Shown here piece by piece: positions 11,008-20,149 of a stretch of DNA of 45,422 nucleotides. The stretch is from Chloroflexota bacterium. Its GTDB lineage: Bacteria; Chloroflexota; Dormibacteria; CF-121. The stretch covers positions 1 to 45,422 of the forward strand of contig VBEN01000014.1 of NCBI GenBank assembly GCA_005881175.1, in the 5' to 3' direction. A program made the position numbers and the translations under genes. The notes beneath the pieces were generated by a model. The model had not been told where the DNA came from, made no database searches, and was given only the letters and a program-made list of their open reading frames with translations. The first letter of the stretch is position 1. Each line of letters begins with the position of its first letter.

Positions 11008-11664
11008 ATGGAAGTGCAAGCAAAGGCCAAGTGGGTCAGGACATCACCTCGGAAAGTGCGGCTGGTCGCGCGGACGCTGCGCAACCTGCCGGTCAGTGAG
11101 GCGCTGGTCGCCTGCTCGTTCATGCCCAAGGCGGCGGCGCGTGACGTCGCCAAGGTGATCCGCTCCGCCCAGGCGAATGCGGAGAACAACTTCAACCTGG
11201 TCAAGGATGACCTCGTGATCAAAGACATCCGGGTCGAGCCGGGTCCGATGCTGAAGCGCGGACAACCGCGCGCCATGGGGCGGCTGTACAGCATCTTCAA
11301 GCGGACCAGTCACATCACCGCCGTAGTCGAGGATCGACCGGGGGTGGTGAGGCGCCGCGCCGCCGCCCTGCCCCGCGCGCCCCAACCGACCGCCAGGCCC
11401 ACGCCCACGCCCGCGGCGGCCGCCGCCGCGCGCGCCGCCGCTGCCAGCCAGCCGGCCACGACCGAGTCCGACGAGGTGGAGGCGCCGGCGCGACCCAAGA
11501 AGGCAAAGGCGGAGAGTGTGACGACTGAGGCGGCGACGCCCGGGACCGACCTCAAGAAGGCTCAGGTCAAGAAGGGCGAGGCAAAGAAGGGCGAGCCAAA
11601 GAAAACCGAGAGCAAGAAGAAGGACGAGCCAAAGAAGGACACCAAGGAGAAGAAGTCAAAGTAG
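11008..11664 (+). CDS. rplV: 50S ribosomal protein L22 (uL22) with long low-complexity C-terminal tail
   Basis: The first ~110 residues are a normal uL22 (KWVRTSPRKVRLVARTLRNLPVSEAL, then RVEPGPMLKRGQPRAMGRLYSIFKRTSHITAVVED). The protein then continues for roughly 105 residues of Ala/Pro-rich then Lys/Glu-rich sequence ending in repeats such as KKGEAKKGEPKK. Typical bacterial uL22 is about 110-120 residues, so the length of 218 is odd. The tail has the low-complexity look of a disordered extension, possibly rRNA-binding because of its lysines. It runs in frame straight into the stop next to rpsC, so it is not a frameshift artefact. Confidence 0.95.
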   Translation: MEVQAKAKWVRTSPRKVRLVARTLRNLPVSEALVACSFMPKAAARDVAKVIRSAQANAENNFNLVKDDLVIKDIRVEPGPMLKRGQPRAMGRLYSIFKRTSHITAVVEDRPGVVRRRAAALPRAPQPTARPTPTPAAAAAARAAAASQPATTESDEVEAPARPKKAKAESVTTEAATPGTDLKKAQVKKGEAKKGEPKKTESKKKDEPKKDTKEKKSK

Positions 11665-12633
11665 ATGGGGCATAAAGTTCACCCGAACGGGTTCCGGCTG
11701 GGCGTCTACCGCAACTGGGAAGCGAAGTGGTTCGCAACGGACAAGGAGTTCAAGCCGCTGTTGCTTGAAGATGTTCGCCTCCGGCGGATGCTGATGATCC
11801 GCCTGAAGAATGCCGGCCTTGCACGCATCGAGACCGAGCGCTCCTCGTCTGCGCTCACCATCACCCTTCACACCGCGAAGCCCGGTATCGTCATCGGCAA
11901 AGGCGGGACCAGCGTGGATCAGCTCCGCGACGAGCTGGAGAAGATCACCGGCAAGCGCGTTCGGGTGACGATCCAGGAGATCAAGAAGCCGGAGCTCAGC
12001 GCTCAACTGGTGGCGGAGAACGTCGCGGCCCAGCTGGAGAAGCGGATCGCCTTTCGGCGCGCCATCAAACAGTCGTTGATGAAGACCATGCGGGCTGGGG
12101 CGCAGGGCGTGAAGATCCGGGTTAAGGGTCGCCTGGGCGGCTCGGAGATGGCCCGCGTCGAATGGAACCGCGAGGGGCGCGTACCGCTCCATACGCTCAA
12201 GGCCGACATCGATTTCGGGCAGACTGAGGCCAGGACCACGTTCGGCCGGATCGGCGTGTCCGCCTGGGTCTATACCGGCAACTTCCCCACAGAAGCGCCG
12301 CCGAAGCCGCAGGCCGCGGTGGAGGAGCCGGTGGAAAGCGGTGTGCCGGTGGGCGCCGCGATCGCCGAGGCGCCCGCGCCGCTGGCCGAGCTGGTCCAGG
12401 CAACCGTCGCCGCGCCAGTCGCGCCGGAGTCCCCGGCCGCGCAGGTCACCGCCGCAGTCCCGGCCGAGGCCCCGGCAGCCAAACCGAAGCGCACCCGCAC
12501 CGCCAAGCCGACGGCGACCACCGCCGACGGTGGCGAGAAGCCGAAGCGCGCAACTCGCGCCCGGACTACCGCTGGCGAGAAAGCCACCACACCGAAGACG
12601 CCGCGTCCACGCGCGCCTAAGAAGAAGGAATAG
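11665..12633 (+). CDS. rpsC: 30S ribosomal protein S3 (uS3) with C-terminal extension
   Basis: 322 residues. Residues 1-~210 are standard uS3: [24 protein letters not shown], a KH domain with GxxG ([12 protein letters not shown]), and [13 protein letters not shown]...[11 protein letters not shown]. It lines the mRNA entry site and has helicase-like activity. The last ~110 residues are Ala/Pro/Val-rich, then basic ([11 protein letters not shown]...RPRAPKKKE), well beyond the family's usual ~210-240. ATG directly follows the rplV stop. Confidence 0.96.
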   Translation: MGHKVHPNGFRLGVYRNWEAKWFATDKEFKPLLLEDVRLRRMLMIRLKNAGLARIETERSSSALTITLHTAKPGIVIGKGGTSVDQLRDELEKITGKRVRVTIQEIKKPELSAQLVAENVAAQLEKRIAFRRAIKQSLMKTMRAGAQGVKIRVKGRLGGSEMARVEWNREGRVPLHTLKADIDFGQTEARTTFGRIGVSAWVYTGNFPTEAPPKPQAAVEEPVESGVPVGAAIAEAPAPLAELVQATVAAPVAPESPAAQVTAAVPAEAPAAKPKRTRTAKPTATTADGGEKPKRATRARTTAGEKATTPKTPRPRAPKKKE

Positions 12634-12635
12634 GA

Positions 12636-13304
12636 ATGTTGCTTCCAGCCCGCGTCAAGTTTCGAAAGGTCCACCGGGGCCGCCGCACCGGGGTCGCCAC
12701 CCAGGGGAATGACCTGGCCTTTGGAGAGTTCGGCCTGCAGGCCTCCGAAGCCGCCTGGATGTCGAACCGGCAGATCGAGGCCGCCCGCCGCGTGATGACG
12801 CGCTTCGTGCGTCGCGGTGGCCAGGTGTTCATCCGCGTGTTTCCCGATAAGTCGGTCACGAAAAAGCCGGCCGAAACCCGCATGGGTAGCGGCAAGGGCG
12901 CGCCCGAAGGCTGGGTCGCGGTCATCAAGCCAGGCCGCGTCCTCTTCGAGATGGGCGGCGTCACGCCGGAGATGGCGAAGCGTGCCTTCCAGCTGGCGGC
13001 CTACAAGCTGCCCATGAAGACGCGCACGCTCGGGATCAAGTCCGGGGTGAAGGCCGCGGTCGATGTCAAGATCAAGGGGGCGGCCGAGGTGAAGCCCGGC
13101 GAGGGTGTCGAAGGCATCATCGGCGCGATCGCCGCGCCCACCGCTCCGGGCGCCGCGGCTGCTCCGGCTGCCAGGGGACCGAAGGCCGCCCCCGGTGCCG
13201 CGCCGACCATCAAAGCCGCGCCGGGCGCCGCCCCGAAGGCGGCTGCCGCGCCGAAGACGGCGGCGGCACCTGCAAAGCCGGCGAAGGGTGGTGGCAAGAA
13301 ATGA
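12636..13304 (+). CDS. rplP: 50S ribosomal protein L16 (uL16) with C-terminal extension
   Basis: 222 residues; the first ~140 are uL16 ([75 protein letters not shown]). uL16 contacts the A-site tRNA elbow and 5S/23S rRNA. The extra ~80 residues are Ala/Pro/Lys repeats ([24 protein letters not shown]). The TGA overlaps the rpmC ATG (ATGA). Confidence 0.95.
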   Translation: MLLPARVKFRKVHRGRRTGVATQGNDLAFGEFGLQASEAAWMSNRQIEAARRVMTRFVRRGGQVFIRVFPDKSVTKKPAETRMGSGKGAPEGWVAVIKPGRVLFEMGGVTPEMAKRAFQLAAYKLPMKTRTLGIKSGVKAAVDVKIKGAAEVKPGEGVEGIIGAIAAPTAPGAAAAPAARGPKAAPGAAPTIKAAPGAAPKAAAAPKTAAAPAKPAKGGGKK

Positions 13305-13573
13305 AGATGAAGGATCTCCAGGGGCTTTCCATGCCCGACCTGCAGAAGAAGCTGAAGGACTCCCGCCAGGAGCTCTTCAACCTCCGCTTCCAGATGGCGA
13401 CCGGTCAGCTGGCGAACCATCGCCAGATCCGGCACGTGCGCCATAACCTGGCTCAGATCCTGACCGAAATCCATATGAAGGAATTCAATGCGCCGAGCGG
13501 CCCGGCCCCGGTTGAACCGGAGATCAGGCCTCGGCGAGGGCGGGCGCCGGCAGCCACTGAGGGGACGGCATGA
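13301..13573 (+). CDS. rpmC: 50S ribosomal protein L29 (uL29)
   Basis: 90 residues, longer than the usual ~65. The two-helix uL29 core is clear ([35 protein letters not shown], then [17 protein letters not shown]), followed by a Pro/Arg/Ala tail of about 27 residues. uL29 lies beside uL23 at the exit tunnel. Its start and stop both overlap neighbours by four bases (ATGA). Confidence 0.95.
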   Translation: MKMKDLQGLSMPDLQKKLKDSRQELFNLRFQMATGQLANHRQIRHVRHNLAQILTEIHMKEFNAPSGPAPVEPEIRPRRGRAPAATEGTA

Positions 13574-13845
13574 CGGAAAACCAACAACCGATAGAACGCG
13601 ACATGCGCAAAACGCGGACCGGCACGGTCATCAGCGACAAGATGGATAAGACCGTGGTGGTGCGGGTGCAGACGCTCAAGGAGCATCCGAAGTACAAGAA
13701 GCACATCCAGCAGTCCACCCGATTCAAGGCGCACGACGAACAGAACCAGTGCAAGGTCGGCGACCGGGTCCGCATCATGGAGACCCGGCCGCTGTCGCAC
13801 GACAAGCGCTGGCGGGTCGTCGCCATTGTGGAGAAGGCGAAATAG
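13570..13845 (+). CDS. rpsQ: 30S ribosomal protein S17 (uS17)
   Basis: 91 residues with [68 protein letters not shown]. It is an early 16S rRNA-binding OB-fold protein. ATG overlaps the rpmC TGA. A short acidic/polar N-terminal piece ([10 protein letters not shown]) precedes the core. Confidence 0.97.
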   Translation: MTENQQPIERDMRKTRTGTVISDKMDKTVVVRVQTLKEHPKYKKHIQQSTRFKAHDEQNQCKVGDRVRIMETRPLSHDKRWRVVAIVEKAK

Positions 13846-13853
13846 CCGTCGTT

Positions 13854-14222
13854 ATGGTCCAGCAAGAGTCGCGGTTGAAGGTGGCGGACAACACGGGAGC
13901 GCGCGAGATCCTGTTGATCCGGGTGATGGGCGGGCATTACCGCAAATACGCCTCCATCGGCGACGTCATCACCGCGGCCGTCACCGTGGCGACGCCGGGT
14001 GGCCAGGTGAAGAAGAGCGAAGTCGTCAAGGCCGTCGTGGTCCGCACCTCGCGCGAGTTCCGCCGTGTGGACGGCTCGACCATCCGTTTCGACGAGAACG
14101 CTGCCGTTATCCTCGGCCCGCAGAACAACCCCCGCGGCACGCGGATCTTCGGCCCGGTGGCGCGCGAGCTTCGCGACAAAAACTTCATGAAGATCGTTTC
14201 CCTGGCCCCGGAGGTGTTGTAG
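13854..14222 (+). CDS. rplN: 50S ribosomal protein L14 (uL14)
   Basis: 122 residues from ATG 13854 ([27 protein letters not shown]). It forms intersubunit bridges and is the docking site of the silencing factor RsfS. C-terminal signature [31 protein letters not shown]. The track ORF from 13749 adds residues read out of frame through rpsQ and is trimmed. Confidence 0.97.
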   Translation: MVQQESRLKVADNTGAREILLIRVMGGHYRKYASIGDVITAAVTVATPGGQVKKSEVVKAVVVRTSREFRRVDGSTIRFDENAAVILGPQNNPRGTRIFGPVARELRDKNFMKIVSLAPEVL

Positions 14223-14227
14223 ATATC

Positions 14228-14587
14228 ATGAGCCGTTTGCACCTCGATATTCATAAGGACGACACAGTACAGGTCATGTCCGGTAAGGACCGTGGCAAGC
14301 GCGGTGTCGTCGTTCGCACCGTCCCGGAGCGGTCCAAGATCGTGGTCAAGGGCGTCAACCTACTGAAGCGCCATCAGCGGGCGAACCAGCAGAAGGGCGG
14401 CACCAAGGTGATGCAGGGCGGCATCGTGGATTTCGAGTCGCCACTCGACTACTCAAACGTGATGCTGGTCTGCAACAAATGCGACAAGCCGACCCGCATC
14501 CGCAAGACGGTGATGCCCAATGGCGACAAGGCGATCGTCTGCGTGAAGTGCGGCGAGATCTACGAACGGGTGAGGAACAAGGTATGA
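14228..14587 (+). CDS. rplX: 50S ribosomal protein L24 (uL24), zinc-ribbon-bearing form
   Basis: 119 residues from ATG 14228. KOW motif ([20 protein letters not shown]) and the conserved [13 protein letters not shown]...[17 protein letters not shown] are present, followed by two CxxC pairs (C82/C85 and C105/C108) that could bind zinc. uL24 is an early 50S assembly protein at the tunnel exit. The track ORF (253 aa) is over-extended upstream. TGA overlaps the rplE ATG. Confidence 0.96.
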   Translation: MSRLHLDIHKDDTVQVMSGKDRGKRGVVVRTVPERSKIVVKGVNLLKRHQRANQQKGGTKVMQGGIVDFESPLDYSNVMLVCNKCDKPTRIRKTVMPNGDKAIVCVKCGEIYERVRNKV

Positions 14588-15153
14588 GCGTCGTCGCCAG
14601 CCCGCCGCGGGTCGAGCTCCGTCTGAAGCAGCGCTACCAGGACAAGATCGTCCCGACGCTGATCCAGCGGTTTGCCTACACCAACGTCATGCAGGTGCCG
14701 CGCCTGGTCAAAGTGGTGGCGAACATCGGCGTCGGTGAGTCGATTCAAAATCCGAAGGCGATGGACGCCGCGCTCGCCGACCTCAAGAAGATCACCGGTC
14801 AGCAACCGGTGGTGCTGAAGTCGCGTAAGGCGATCGCGAACTTCAAGCTGCGCGCCGGCCTGCCCATCGGCGTGAAGGTGACGCTTCGCGGTGCCCGGAT
14901 GTACCAATTCGTCGACAAGCTGCTCTCGGTGGGGCTGCCCCGGATCCGTGACTTCCGCGGCATCTCACCGACCGGCTTCGATGGCAAGGGCAACTACACG
15001 CTGGGGCTGCGCGAGCAACTGATCTTCCCCGAGGTGGAGTACGACAAGATCGACAAATTGCGGGGTCTCGAGGTCACCTTCGTCACCACCGCGCGCACCG
15101 ACGATGAGGCGCGCGCGCTGTTGGCGGAGCTCGGGTTCCCGTTCAGGAAGTGA
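14584..15153 (+). CDS. rplE: 50S ribosomal protein L5 (uL5)
   Basis: 189 residues from ATG 14584 (ATGA overlap with rplX). uL5 is a 5S rRNA-binding protein in the central protuberance that touches P-site tRNA. Signatures: [74 protein letters not shown]. The longer track ORF (14479) reads through rplX in another frame. Confidence 0.97.
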   Translation: MSVVASPPRVELRLKQRYQDKIVPTLIQRFAYTNVMQVPRLVKVVANIGVGESIQNPKAMDAALADLKKITGQQPVVLKSRKAIANFKLRAGLPIGVKVTLRGARMYQFVDKLLSVGLPRIRDFRGISPTGFDGKGNYTLGLREQLIFPEVEYDKIDKLRGLEVTFVTTARTDDEARALLAELGFPFRK

Positions 15154-15168
15154 GGGTGACACAGAACA

Positions 15169-15354
15169 GTGGCTAAGAAATCGACCGTCAACCGTGGACT
15201 GCGCAAGCACAAGCATGCCGTCTCGCAACACAACCGCTGCAACCTCTGCGGCCGGCCACGAGCGTACATGCGCAAGTTCGGGATCTGCCGCATCTGCTTC
15301 CGGTCCCTGTCCTCGCAAGGACAGGTGCCCGGCGTGAAGAAGGCGTCGTGGTGA
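15169..15354 (+). CDS. rpsZ: 30S ribosomal protein S14, zinc type (uS14)
   Basis: 61 residues from a GTG start with GAGGGTGA about 10 nt upstream. The four zinc-binding cysteines are intact (C24, C27, C40, C43: [20 protein letters not shown]), so this is the short C+ paralogue rather than the ~100-residue zinc-free form. No zinc-free copy is visible here. Confidence 0.97.
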   Translation: MAKKSTVNRGLRKHKHAVSQHNRCNLCGRPRAYMRKFGICRICFRSLSSQGQVPGVKKASW

Positions 15355-15363
15355 GGAGGGAAG

Positions 15364-15759
15364 ATGTCCACCGATAGCATCGCCGATATGCTGACGAGGA
15401 TCCGCAACGCGAACAGTGCCGGGCACCCACGGGTTGCCCTGCCCGCCTCGCGTGTCGGTGTGGAGATCGCCCGCGTCCTCAAGGACGAGGGCTACATCGC
15501 GTCCTACGACGTCGCCGCGGGTGAGCAGGGACAGAGGCTCGACATCACGCTCAAGCCAAAGACGCCCCGCGGGAAGTCGCTCGCCGGGCTTCGGCGGATC
15601 AGCAAGCCAGGACTTAGGGTCTACGCGCGCAAGACCGAGATCCCGCGGGTGCTCGGCGGTCTGGGGATCGTGATCCTCTCGACCTCGCACGGCGTCATGT
15701 CCGGACAGCAAGCGACCAGGGCCGGCCTCGGTGGCGAGGTCGTGTGCTACGTTTGGTGA
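15364..15759 (+). CDS. rpsH: 30S ribosomal protein S8 (uS8)
   Basis: 131 residues: MSTDSIADMLTRIRNANSAGHPRVALPASRVGVEIARVLKDEGYI and C-terminal GIVILSTSHGVMSGQQATRAGLGGEVVCYVW. uS8 organises the 16S central domain and in E. coli represses the spc operon by binding its mRNA; whether that occurs here is unknown. GAGGGAAG Shine-Dalgarno. Confidence 0.97.
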   Translation: MSTDSIADMLTRIRNANSAGHPRVALPASRVGVEIARVLKDEGYIASYDVAAGEQGQRLDITLKPKTPRGKSLAGLRRISKPGLRVYARKTEIPRVLGGLGIVILSTSHGVMSGQQATRAGLGGEVVCYVW

Positions 15760-15762
15760 CCC

Positions 15763-16320
15763 ATGAGTAGGATTGGCAAGCTTCCGGTCAAGATCCCGAG
15801 CGGCGTGACGGTCACCGTCTCCGACCATACCGTCGTGGTGACCAGCGGCAAGTCCGAGCTCAGCCGCGACCTGAATCGGGAGATGCGAGTCTTCATCAAG
15901 GACGGTGCGGTCCTCGTCGAGCGCCCGAGCGAGTCGAAGCTGCACCGGTCGCTGCACGGGCTGACCCGAACCCTGGTCTGGAACATGATCGAGGGCGTCA
16001 GTAAAGGGTATGAGAAGCAGCTGGAGCTGGTGGGGGTCGGCTACCGGGCCAGCAGGCAGGGCGAGGCGCTGGTGTTGAACGTCGGCTACTCGCACCAGGT
16101 GCGCTACCCAGTGCCGAAGGGCATCACGATCGACGTTCCGGAGCCCACCCGAATCAACATCAAGGGCGCCAGCAAGGAAGAGGTCGGCCAGGTGGCGGCC
16201 GAGGTTCGAAAGATCCGCCCACCGGAGCCCTACAAAGGCAAAGGCATCCTGTACCGGGGCGAACGGGTCCGGCGCAAGGCGGGAAAGACGGGCAAGACCG
16301 GGACTGGAGCGGCCAAGTAA
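15763..16320 (+). CDS. rplF: 50S ribosomal protein L6 (uL6)
   Basis: 185 residues with two uL6 repeats: [19 protein letters not shown] at the N-terminus and [58 protein letters not shown] at the C-terminus. It binds near the sarcin-ricin loop. TAA overlaps the rplR ATG. Confidence 0.97.
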   Translation: MSRIGKLPVKIPSGVTVTVSDHTVVVTSGKSELSRDLNREMRVFIKDGAVLVERPSESKLHRSLHGLTRTLVWNMIEGVSKGYEKQLELVGVGYRASRQGEALVLNVGYSHQVRYPVPKGITIDVPEPTRINIKGASKEEVGQVAAEVRKIRPPEPYKGKGILYRGERVRRKAGKTGKTGTGAAK

Positions 16321-16688
16321 TGAACAAGCCCACCAATCGACGTACGACGCGGATCCGCCGGCACGTGCGCCTCCGCACCAGCCTGGAGGGTGGCCCCACC
16401 CGGCCGCGGCTCGCCATTTTCCGCAGCCTGCATCATGTCTACGCGCAGGTCATCGACGATGCCTCGGGGCGGACGCTAGCGGCCGCCTCCACGGCGGATG
16501 CCGAGCTGCGTAAGTCGCTCAAGTCGCCCTCGAACGCGGCCGGCGCGGCCGCGGTTGGAAAATCGATCGCCGAGCGCGCCCTGAAGTCGGGCATCGAGAC
16601 GGTGGTCTTCGATCGCGGCGGTTTCCCTTATCACGGTCGGGTCAAAGCGCTTGCTGAGGCGGCGCGCGGCGCTGGATTGAAGTTCTGA
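16320..16688 (+). CDS. rplR: 50S ribosomal protein L18 (uL18)
   Basis: 122 residues; a 5S rRNA-binding protein. Basic N-terminus ([43 protein letters not shown]), [20 protein letters not shown] and [27 protein letters not shown] match the family in full. Confidence 0.97.
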   Translation: MNKPTNRRTTRIRRHVRLRTSLEGGPTRPRLAIFRSLHHVYAQVIDDASGRTLAAASTADAELRKSLKSPSNAAGAAAVGKSIAERALKSGIETVVFDRGGFPYHGRVKALAEAARGAGLKF

Positions 16689-16700
16689 AGTGAGAAATAA

Positions 16701-17282
16701 ATGAGTTACCAGTACGGAAGAGGTCAGTCGGAATTCACAGAAAAGGTCGTCCACCTGAACCGTGTCGCAAAAGTCGTCAAAGGCGGCCGCCGGTTTTCTT
16801 TCAGCGCGCTGGTCGTCGTCGGCGACCAGAACGGCCGGGTCGGGGCCGGGCTGGGGAAGGCGGGCGAGGTTCCCGAGGCCATTCGCAAGGCGGTCGAGTC
16901 GGCCAAGAAGCATCTCATCACCGTGCCAATGGTGGGAACCACCATTCCGCACGAGATCCGGCTGAAGAAGGGGGCCGCCAAGGTGCTGCTCAAGCCGGCG
17001 GCGCCGGGAACCGGGATCCGCTCGGGCGGCGCCATGCGCGCGGTGGTGGAGCTCTCGGGCGTCAAGGACATGATCACGAAATCGCTTGGCACCAACAACC
17101 CGGTCAACACCGTCCGGGCGACGATCGCGGCCCTGCAGGCGCTGCAGACGGCGGACAGCGTCGCGCAGGCGCGCGGGAAGCCGACCGAGGAACTCGAGCG
17201 ACTGAGCCGGCGCGGTAAGAAACCGGAGGCGGAGGCCGCACCGGTTGCGCCCGCGGTTCCGGCCGAGGAGCCGGTCGGCTGA
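16701..17282 (+). CDS. rpsE: 30S ribosomal protein S5 (uS5)
   Basis: 193 residues. uS5 shapes the mRNA entry channel and translational accuracy. Core motifs: [44 protein letters not shown] and [32 protein letters not shown] ~24-residue Ala/Pro/Glu tail follows the normal C-terminus, in keeping with the tails on its neighbours. Confidence 0.97.
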   Translation: MSYQYGRGQSEFTEKVVHLNRVAKVVKGGRRFSFSALVVVGDQNGRVGAGLGKAGEVPEAIRKAVESAKKHLITVPMVGTTIPHEIRLKKGAAKVLLKPAAPGTGIRSGGAMRAVVELSGVKDMITKSLGTNNPVNTVRATIAALQALQTADSVAQARGKPTEELERLSRRGKKPEAEAAPVAPAVPAEEPVG

Positions 17283-17284
17283 CC

Positions 17285-17467
17285 ATGGCGCGGCTGAAGA
17301 TCACCTACGTGCGCAGTGTGATCGGGCAGAAGCCCGATCAGGAGCGCACCGTGCAGGCGCTCGGCTTCCGCCGTCTGAATCAAACTGTCGAGCACGAGGA
17401 CAGTCCGCAGCTGCGCGGTATGGTCCACAAGGTCCGCCACCTGGTCAAAGTGGAGGAGAGCTCGTGA
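17285..17467 (+). CDS. rpmD: 50S ribosomal protein L30 (uL30)
   Basis: 60 residues, usual bacterial size: [58 protein letters not shown]. Stop overlaps the GTG of rplO. Confidence 0.96.
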   Translation: MARLKITYVRSVIGQKPDQERTVQALGFRRLNQTVEHEDSPQLRGMVHKVRHLVKVEESS

Positions 17468-18147
17468 AGCTTCACGAGATCCAGCCGCCGCCCGGTTCGC
17501 ATCACACTCGCAAGCGGGTCGGCCGCGGTCCCGGCTCCGGCCACGGCAAAACCTCAACGCGCGGCCAGAAGGGCCAGGGGGCGCGCACGTCGGTGAACCT
17601 GCCCAAGACGTTCGAGGGCGGCCAGACCCGGTTGACCATGCGGACGCCCAAGCTGCGCGGCTTCCACAACAAGTGGCGCAAGCGCTTCGCCGTCCTCAAC
17701 CTGACGCGCCTGAACCGCTTCAAGGACGGCGCCGAGGTCCTCCCGGAATCCCTGCTGGAAGCGGGCATCATCAAGGACGTGGGCGCGGGCATCAAGGTGC
17801 TCGGCACCGGCGACCTCAACCGCCGGCTGACCATCCATGCCCACCGGTTCTCGGTCGAAGCGCGCCGAAAGATCGAGGCGGCCGGCGGAACCGCGGCCGT
17901 GATCGAGGTCCCGCGGCCCATCCGGGAGAAGACGAAGCGAGCCAAAAACCAGCCGAAGCCGGCCACGCCGGCGACGGCCGAGAAAACGGAGACCGCCGAG
18001 ATCCCGCAGGCGGCGGAGAAGCCTAAGAAAGGCAAGCAGAAGACGGCCGGGGAGAAGGGTCTGACCGCCCCAGAGGCGTCGAGCGCCCCGGAGGCGTCGA
18101 GCTCAGCCGATTCTCCGAAGCCACAAAAGGGTAAGAAGAAGGGCTAG
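17464..18147 (+). CDS. rplO: 50S ribosomal protein L15 (uL15) with C-terminal tail
   Basis: 227 residues from GTG 17464 (GTGA overlap with rpmD). Residues 1-~150 are standard uL15: [42 protein letters not shown] and [33 protein letters not shown]. About 75 more residues of Lys/Ala/Glu/Ser-rich sequence follow, including a near-repeat [10 protein letters not shown] encoded by a duplicated GAGGCGTCGAGC. The track ORF from 17245 is extended through rpmD in another frame. Confidence 0.95.
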   Translation: MKLHEIQPPPGSHHTRKRVGRGPGSGHGKTSTRGQKGQGARTSVNLPKTFEGGQTRLTMRTPKLRGFHNKWRKRFAVLNLTRLNRFKDGAEVLPESLLEAGIIKDVGAGIKVLGTGDLNRRLTIHAHRFSVEARRKIEAAGGTAAVIEVPRPIREKTKRAKNQPKPATPATAEKTETAEIPQAAEKPKKGKQKTAGEKGLTAPEASSAPEASSSADSPKPQKGKKKG

Positions 18148-18150
18148 GCC

Positions 18151-19455
18151 ATGTTAGAAGCGATTGGCAACGCGCTGCGCATTCCCGAGCTGCGCCGCAA
18201 GATCCTCTTCACACTCGGACTCTTTCTGGTGTTCCGGATCTTCGCGCACATCGCCGTGCCCGGCGCCGACAAGGCCGCGCTCGACAAGCTGTTCAACTCG
18301 AATGCGTTCCTCGGCTTGCTGGACCTGTTCTCCGGAGGTGGGCTGTCGACCTTCTCCATCATCGCCATGGGCGTCAATCCGTACATCAACGCCTCGATCA
18401 TCATGCAGCTGATGACGGTCGTGTCCACCCGGATCAAGGAGCTCAGCAAGGAAGGGGAGTACGGCCGCCGGAAGATCACCCGCTGGACCCGCTGGCTGAC
18501 CGTCGCCCTCGGGCTGCTCCAGGCCTGGGGTCTGACCCTGGTGTTCAGCCGCCAGGGCGTGCTGACGAACCTCGACTGGTTCGGGATCGTGGGGATCATG
18601 GTGACCCTGACGGCCGGCACCGTCATGCTGATGTGGTTCGGCGAGCTGATCACCGAGTATGGCATCGGCAATGGCATCTCGCTGGTGATCTTCGCCGGGA
18701 TCGTCGGCCGTATTCCGAACACCATCTACAACCTGCTCACGGGCGGCAGTGCCTCTCAGAACCTGGCGCCGTTGCTCCTGTTCGCGGCCCTCGCCATCGT
18801 GGTGACGGCGTTCATCATCGAGGTGCAGCAGGCCCAACGGAAGATCCCGATCCAGTCGGCGCAGCGGGTGGTAGGCCGCAAGGTTTACCAGGGGCGCAGT
18901 TCGCACCTGCCGCTCAGGGTGAACCAGGCGGGCGTTATCCCGATCATCTTTGCGATCTCGATCATGTTCTTCCCGGTCATCATCGGTAACTTCCTGGCCA
19001 CGGCGCCCGGCATCTGGGGCGAGATCTCGCGGGCGTTGCGCACCTACTGGGTGCCGGCCGGTCCAAATATTCCGACCGACATTCTCTACAACTTTGTCTA
19101 TTTCATTCTGATCTTCGGGTTCACCTACTTCTACACCGCCGTCACCTTCGATCCGGTCGACACCGCGGACTATCTCAAGAAGCACGCGGCCTTCATCCCC
19201 GGGATACGGCCTGGCGTCGCAACCGCGCAGTACCTCGACCGCACGATGACCCGGATTACGTTCGCGGGGGCGCTCTTCCTGGGAGGTGTGACGGTCCTCA
19301 TCCCGCTCCTCGCAACCGCGCTCACCCGAATACCAACGCAGAACATGTACCTGGGGGGGACGGCGATCCTGATCGTCGTCGGGGTGGCTCTCGACACCAT
19401 GAAACAGATTGAGACGCAGCTGATCATGCGTCAGTACAAGGGGTTCATCAAGTAG
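18151..19455 (+). CDS. secY: Preprotein translocase subunit SecY
   Basis: 434 residues with ten hydrophobic segments, the channel-forming subunit of the Sec translocon. Signatures: FTLGLFLVFRIFAHIAVPGAD in TM1, the plug-region GGGLSTFSIIAMGVNPYINASIIMQL, GIGNGISLVIFAGI and the cytoplasmic loop VVGRKVYQGRSSHLPLRVNQAGVIPIIFA. Placed as usual between rplO and adk. Confidence 0.97.
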   Translation: MLEAIGNALRIPELRRKILFTLGLFLVFRIFAHIAVPGADKAALDKLFNSNAFLGLLDLFSGGGLSTFSIIAMGVNPYINASIIMQLMTVVSTRIKELSKEGEYGRRKITRWTRWLTVALGLLQAWGLTLVFSRQGVLTNLDWFGIVGIMVTLTAGTVMLMWFGELITEYGIGNGISLVIFAGIVGRIPNTIYNLLTGGSASQNLAPLLLFAALAIVVTAFIIEVQQAQRKIPIQSAQRVVGRKVYQGRSSHLPLRVNQAGVIPIIFAISIMFFPVIIGNFLATAPGIWGEISRALRTYWVPAGPNIPTDILYNFVYFILIFGFTYFYTAVTFDPVDTADYLKKHAAFIPGIRPGVATAQYLDRTMTRITFAGALFLGGVTVLIPLLATALTRIPTQNMYLGGTAILIVVGVALDTMKQIETQLIMRQYKGFIK

Positions 19456-19480
19456 GGACGTCAAGTCGCCTCTTGAGCCT

Positions 19481-20149
19481 ATGAATCTGATCATCTTCGG
19501 CGCGCCCGGCGCGGGAAAAGGCACGCAGAGCGCCCACCTGATCGAGACCTACCGGATTCCGGCGATCGCGACCGGCGACATCCTCCGCGCCCAACGGCGT
19601 GCCGGAACCGCACTGGGTGACCAGGTGAAGGGCTACATGGACCGAGGGGAGCTGGTGCCGGATCAATTGATGATCGACATCATCAAAGAGCGGCTGCAGA
19701 AACCGGATGCGCGCGACGGCTTCATCCTGGATGGGTTCCCACGGACGGTCGCCCAGGCGCGGGCGCTCGACGAGATGCTTACGCAGCTCGGACGCCGGAT
19801 CGACGCCGTCATCTACCTGCGGGTCAGCCGGCAGGTACTCATCGACCGGCTCTCCCACCGGTACAGCTGCCGGACGTGCGACGCGGTCTACAACTTCACC
19901 CCGGAGCAAGCCCGCAGCCTCCCCCGATGCACGGTGGACGGCGGCGAGCTCTATCAGCGCCCGGATGACAAGCCGGAGATCGTCGCCAACCGGATCGACG
20001 TGTTCCTGAAACACACGGCCCCACTGATCGACTACTACAACGCCCAGCACAAGTTGGAGAACCTCGACGGCCAGATGGTGATCGACGATGTCCGCGACGA
20101 CATCACCCACCGCCTCGCCGGGCTTCCCAAGGAGGCGGGCTCGCGGTGA
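19481..20149 (+). CDS. adk: Adenylate kinase, zinc-LID type
   Basis: 222 residues. Catalyses ATP + AMP = 2 ADP. P-loop GAPGAGKGT at 7-15; AMP-binding ATGDILR and GFILDGFPRTVAQA; a long LID domain whose CRTC...CTVD pattern gives Cys3-Asp zinc ligation as in Gram-positive adenylate kinases. TGA overlaps the GTG of map. Confidence 0.97.
   Translation: MNLIIFGAPGAGKGTQSAHLIETYRIPAIATGDILRAQRRAGTALGDQVKGYMDRGELVPDQLMIDIIKERLQKPDARDGFILDGFPRTVAQARALDEMLTQLGRRIDAVIYLRVSRQVLIDRLSHRYSCRTCDAVYNFTPEQARSLPRCTVDGGELYQRPDDKPEIVANRIDVFLKHTAPLIDYYNAQHKLENLDGQMVIDDVRDDITHRLAGLPKEAGSR

Noticed and set aside
16724-17557. Minus-strand ORF of 277 residues opposite rpsE-rpmD-rplO
   Set aside because: Antisense to three clear ribosomal protein genes and of no recognisable family; typical high-GC shadow.
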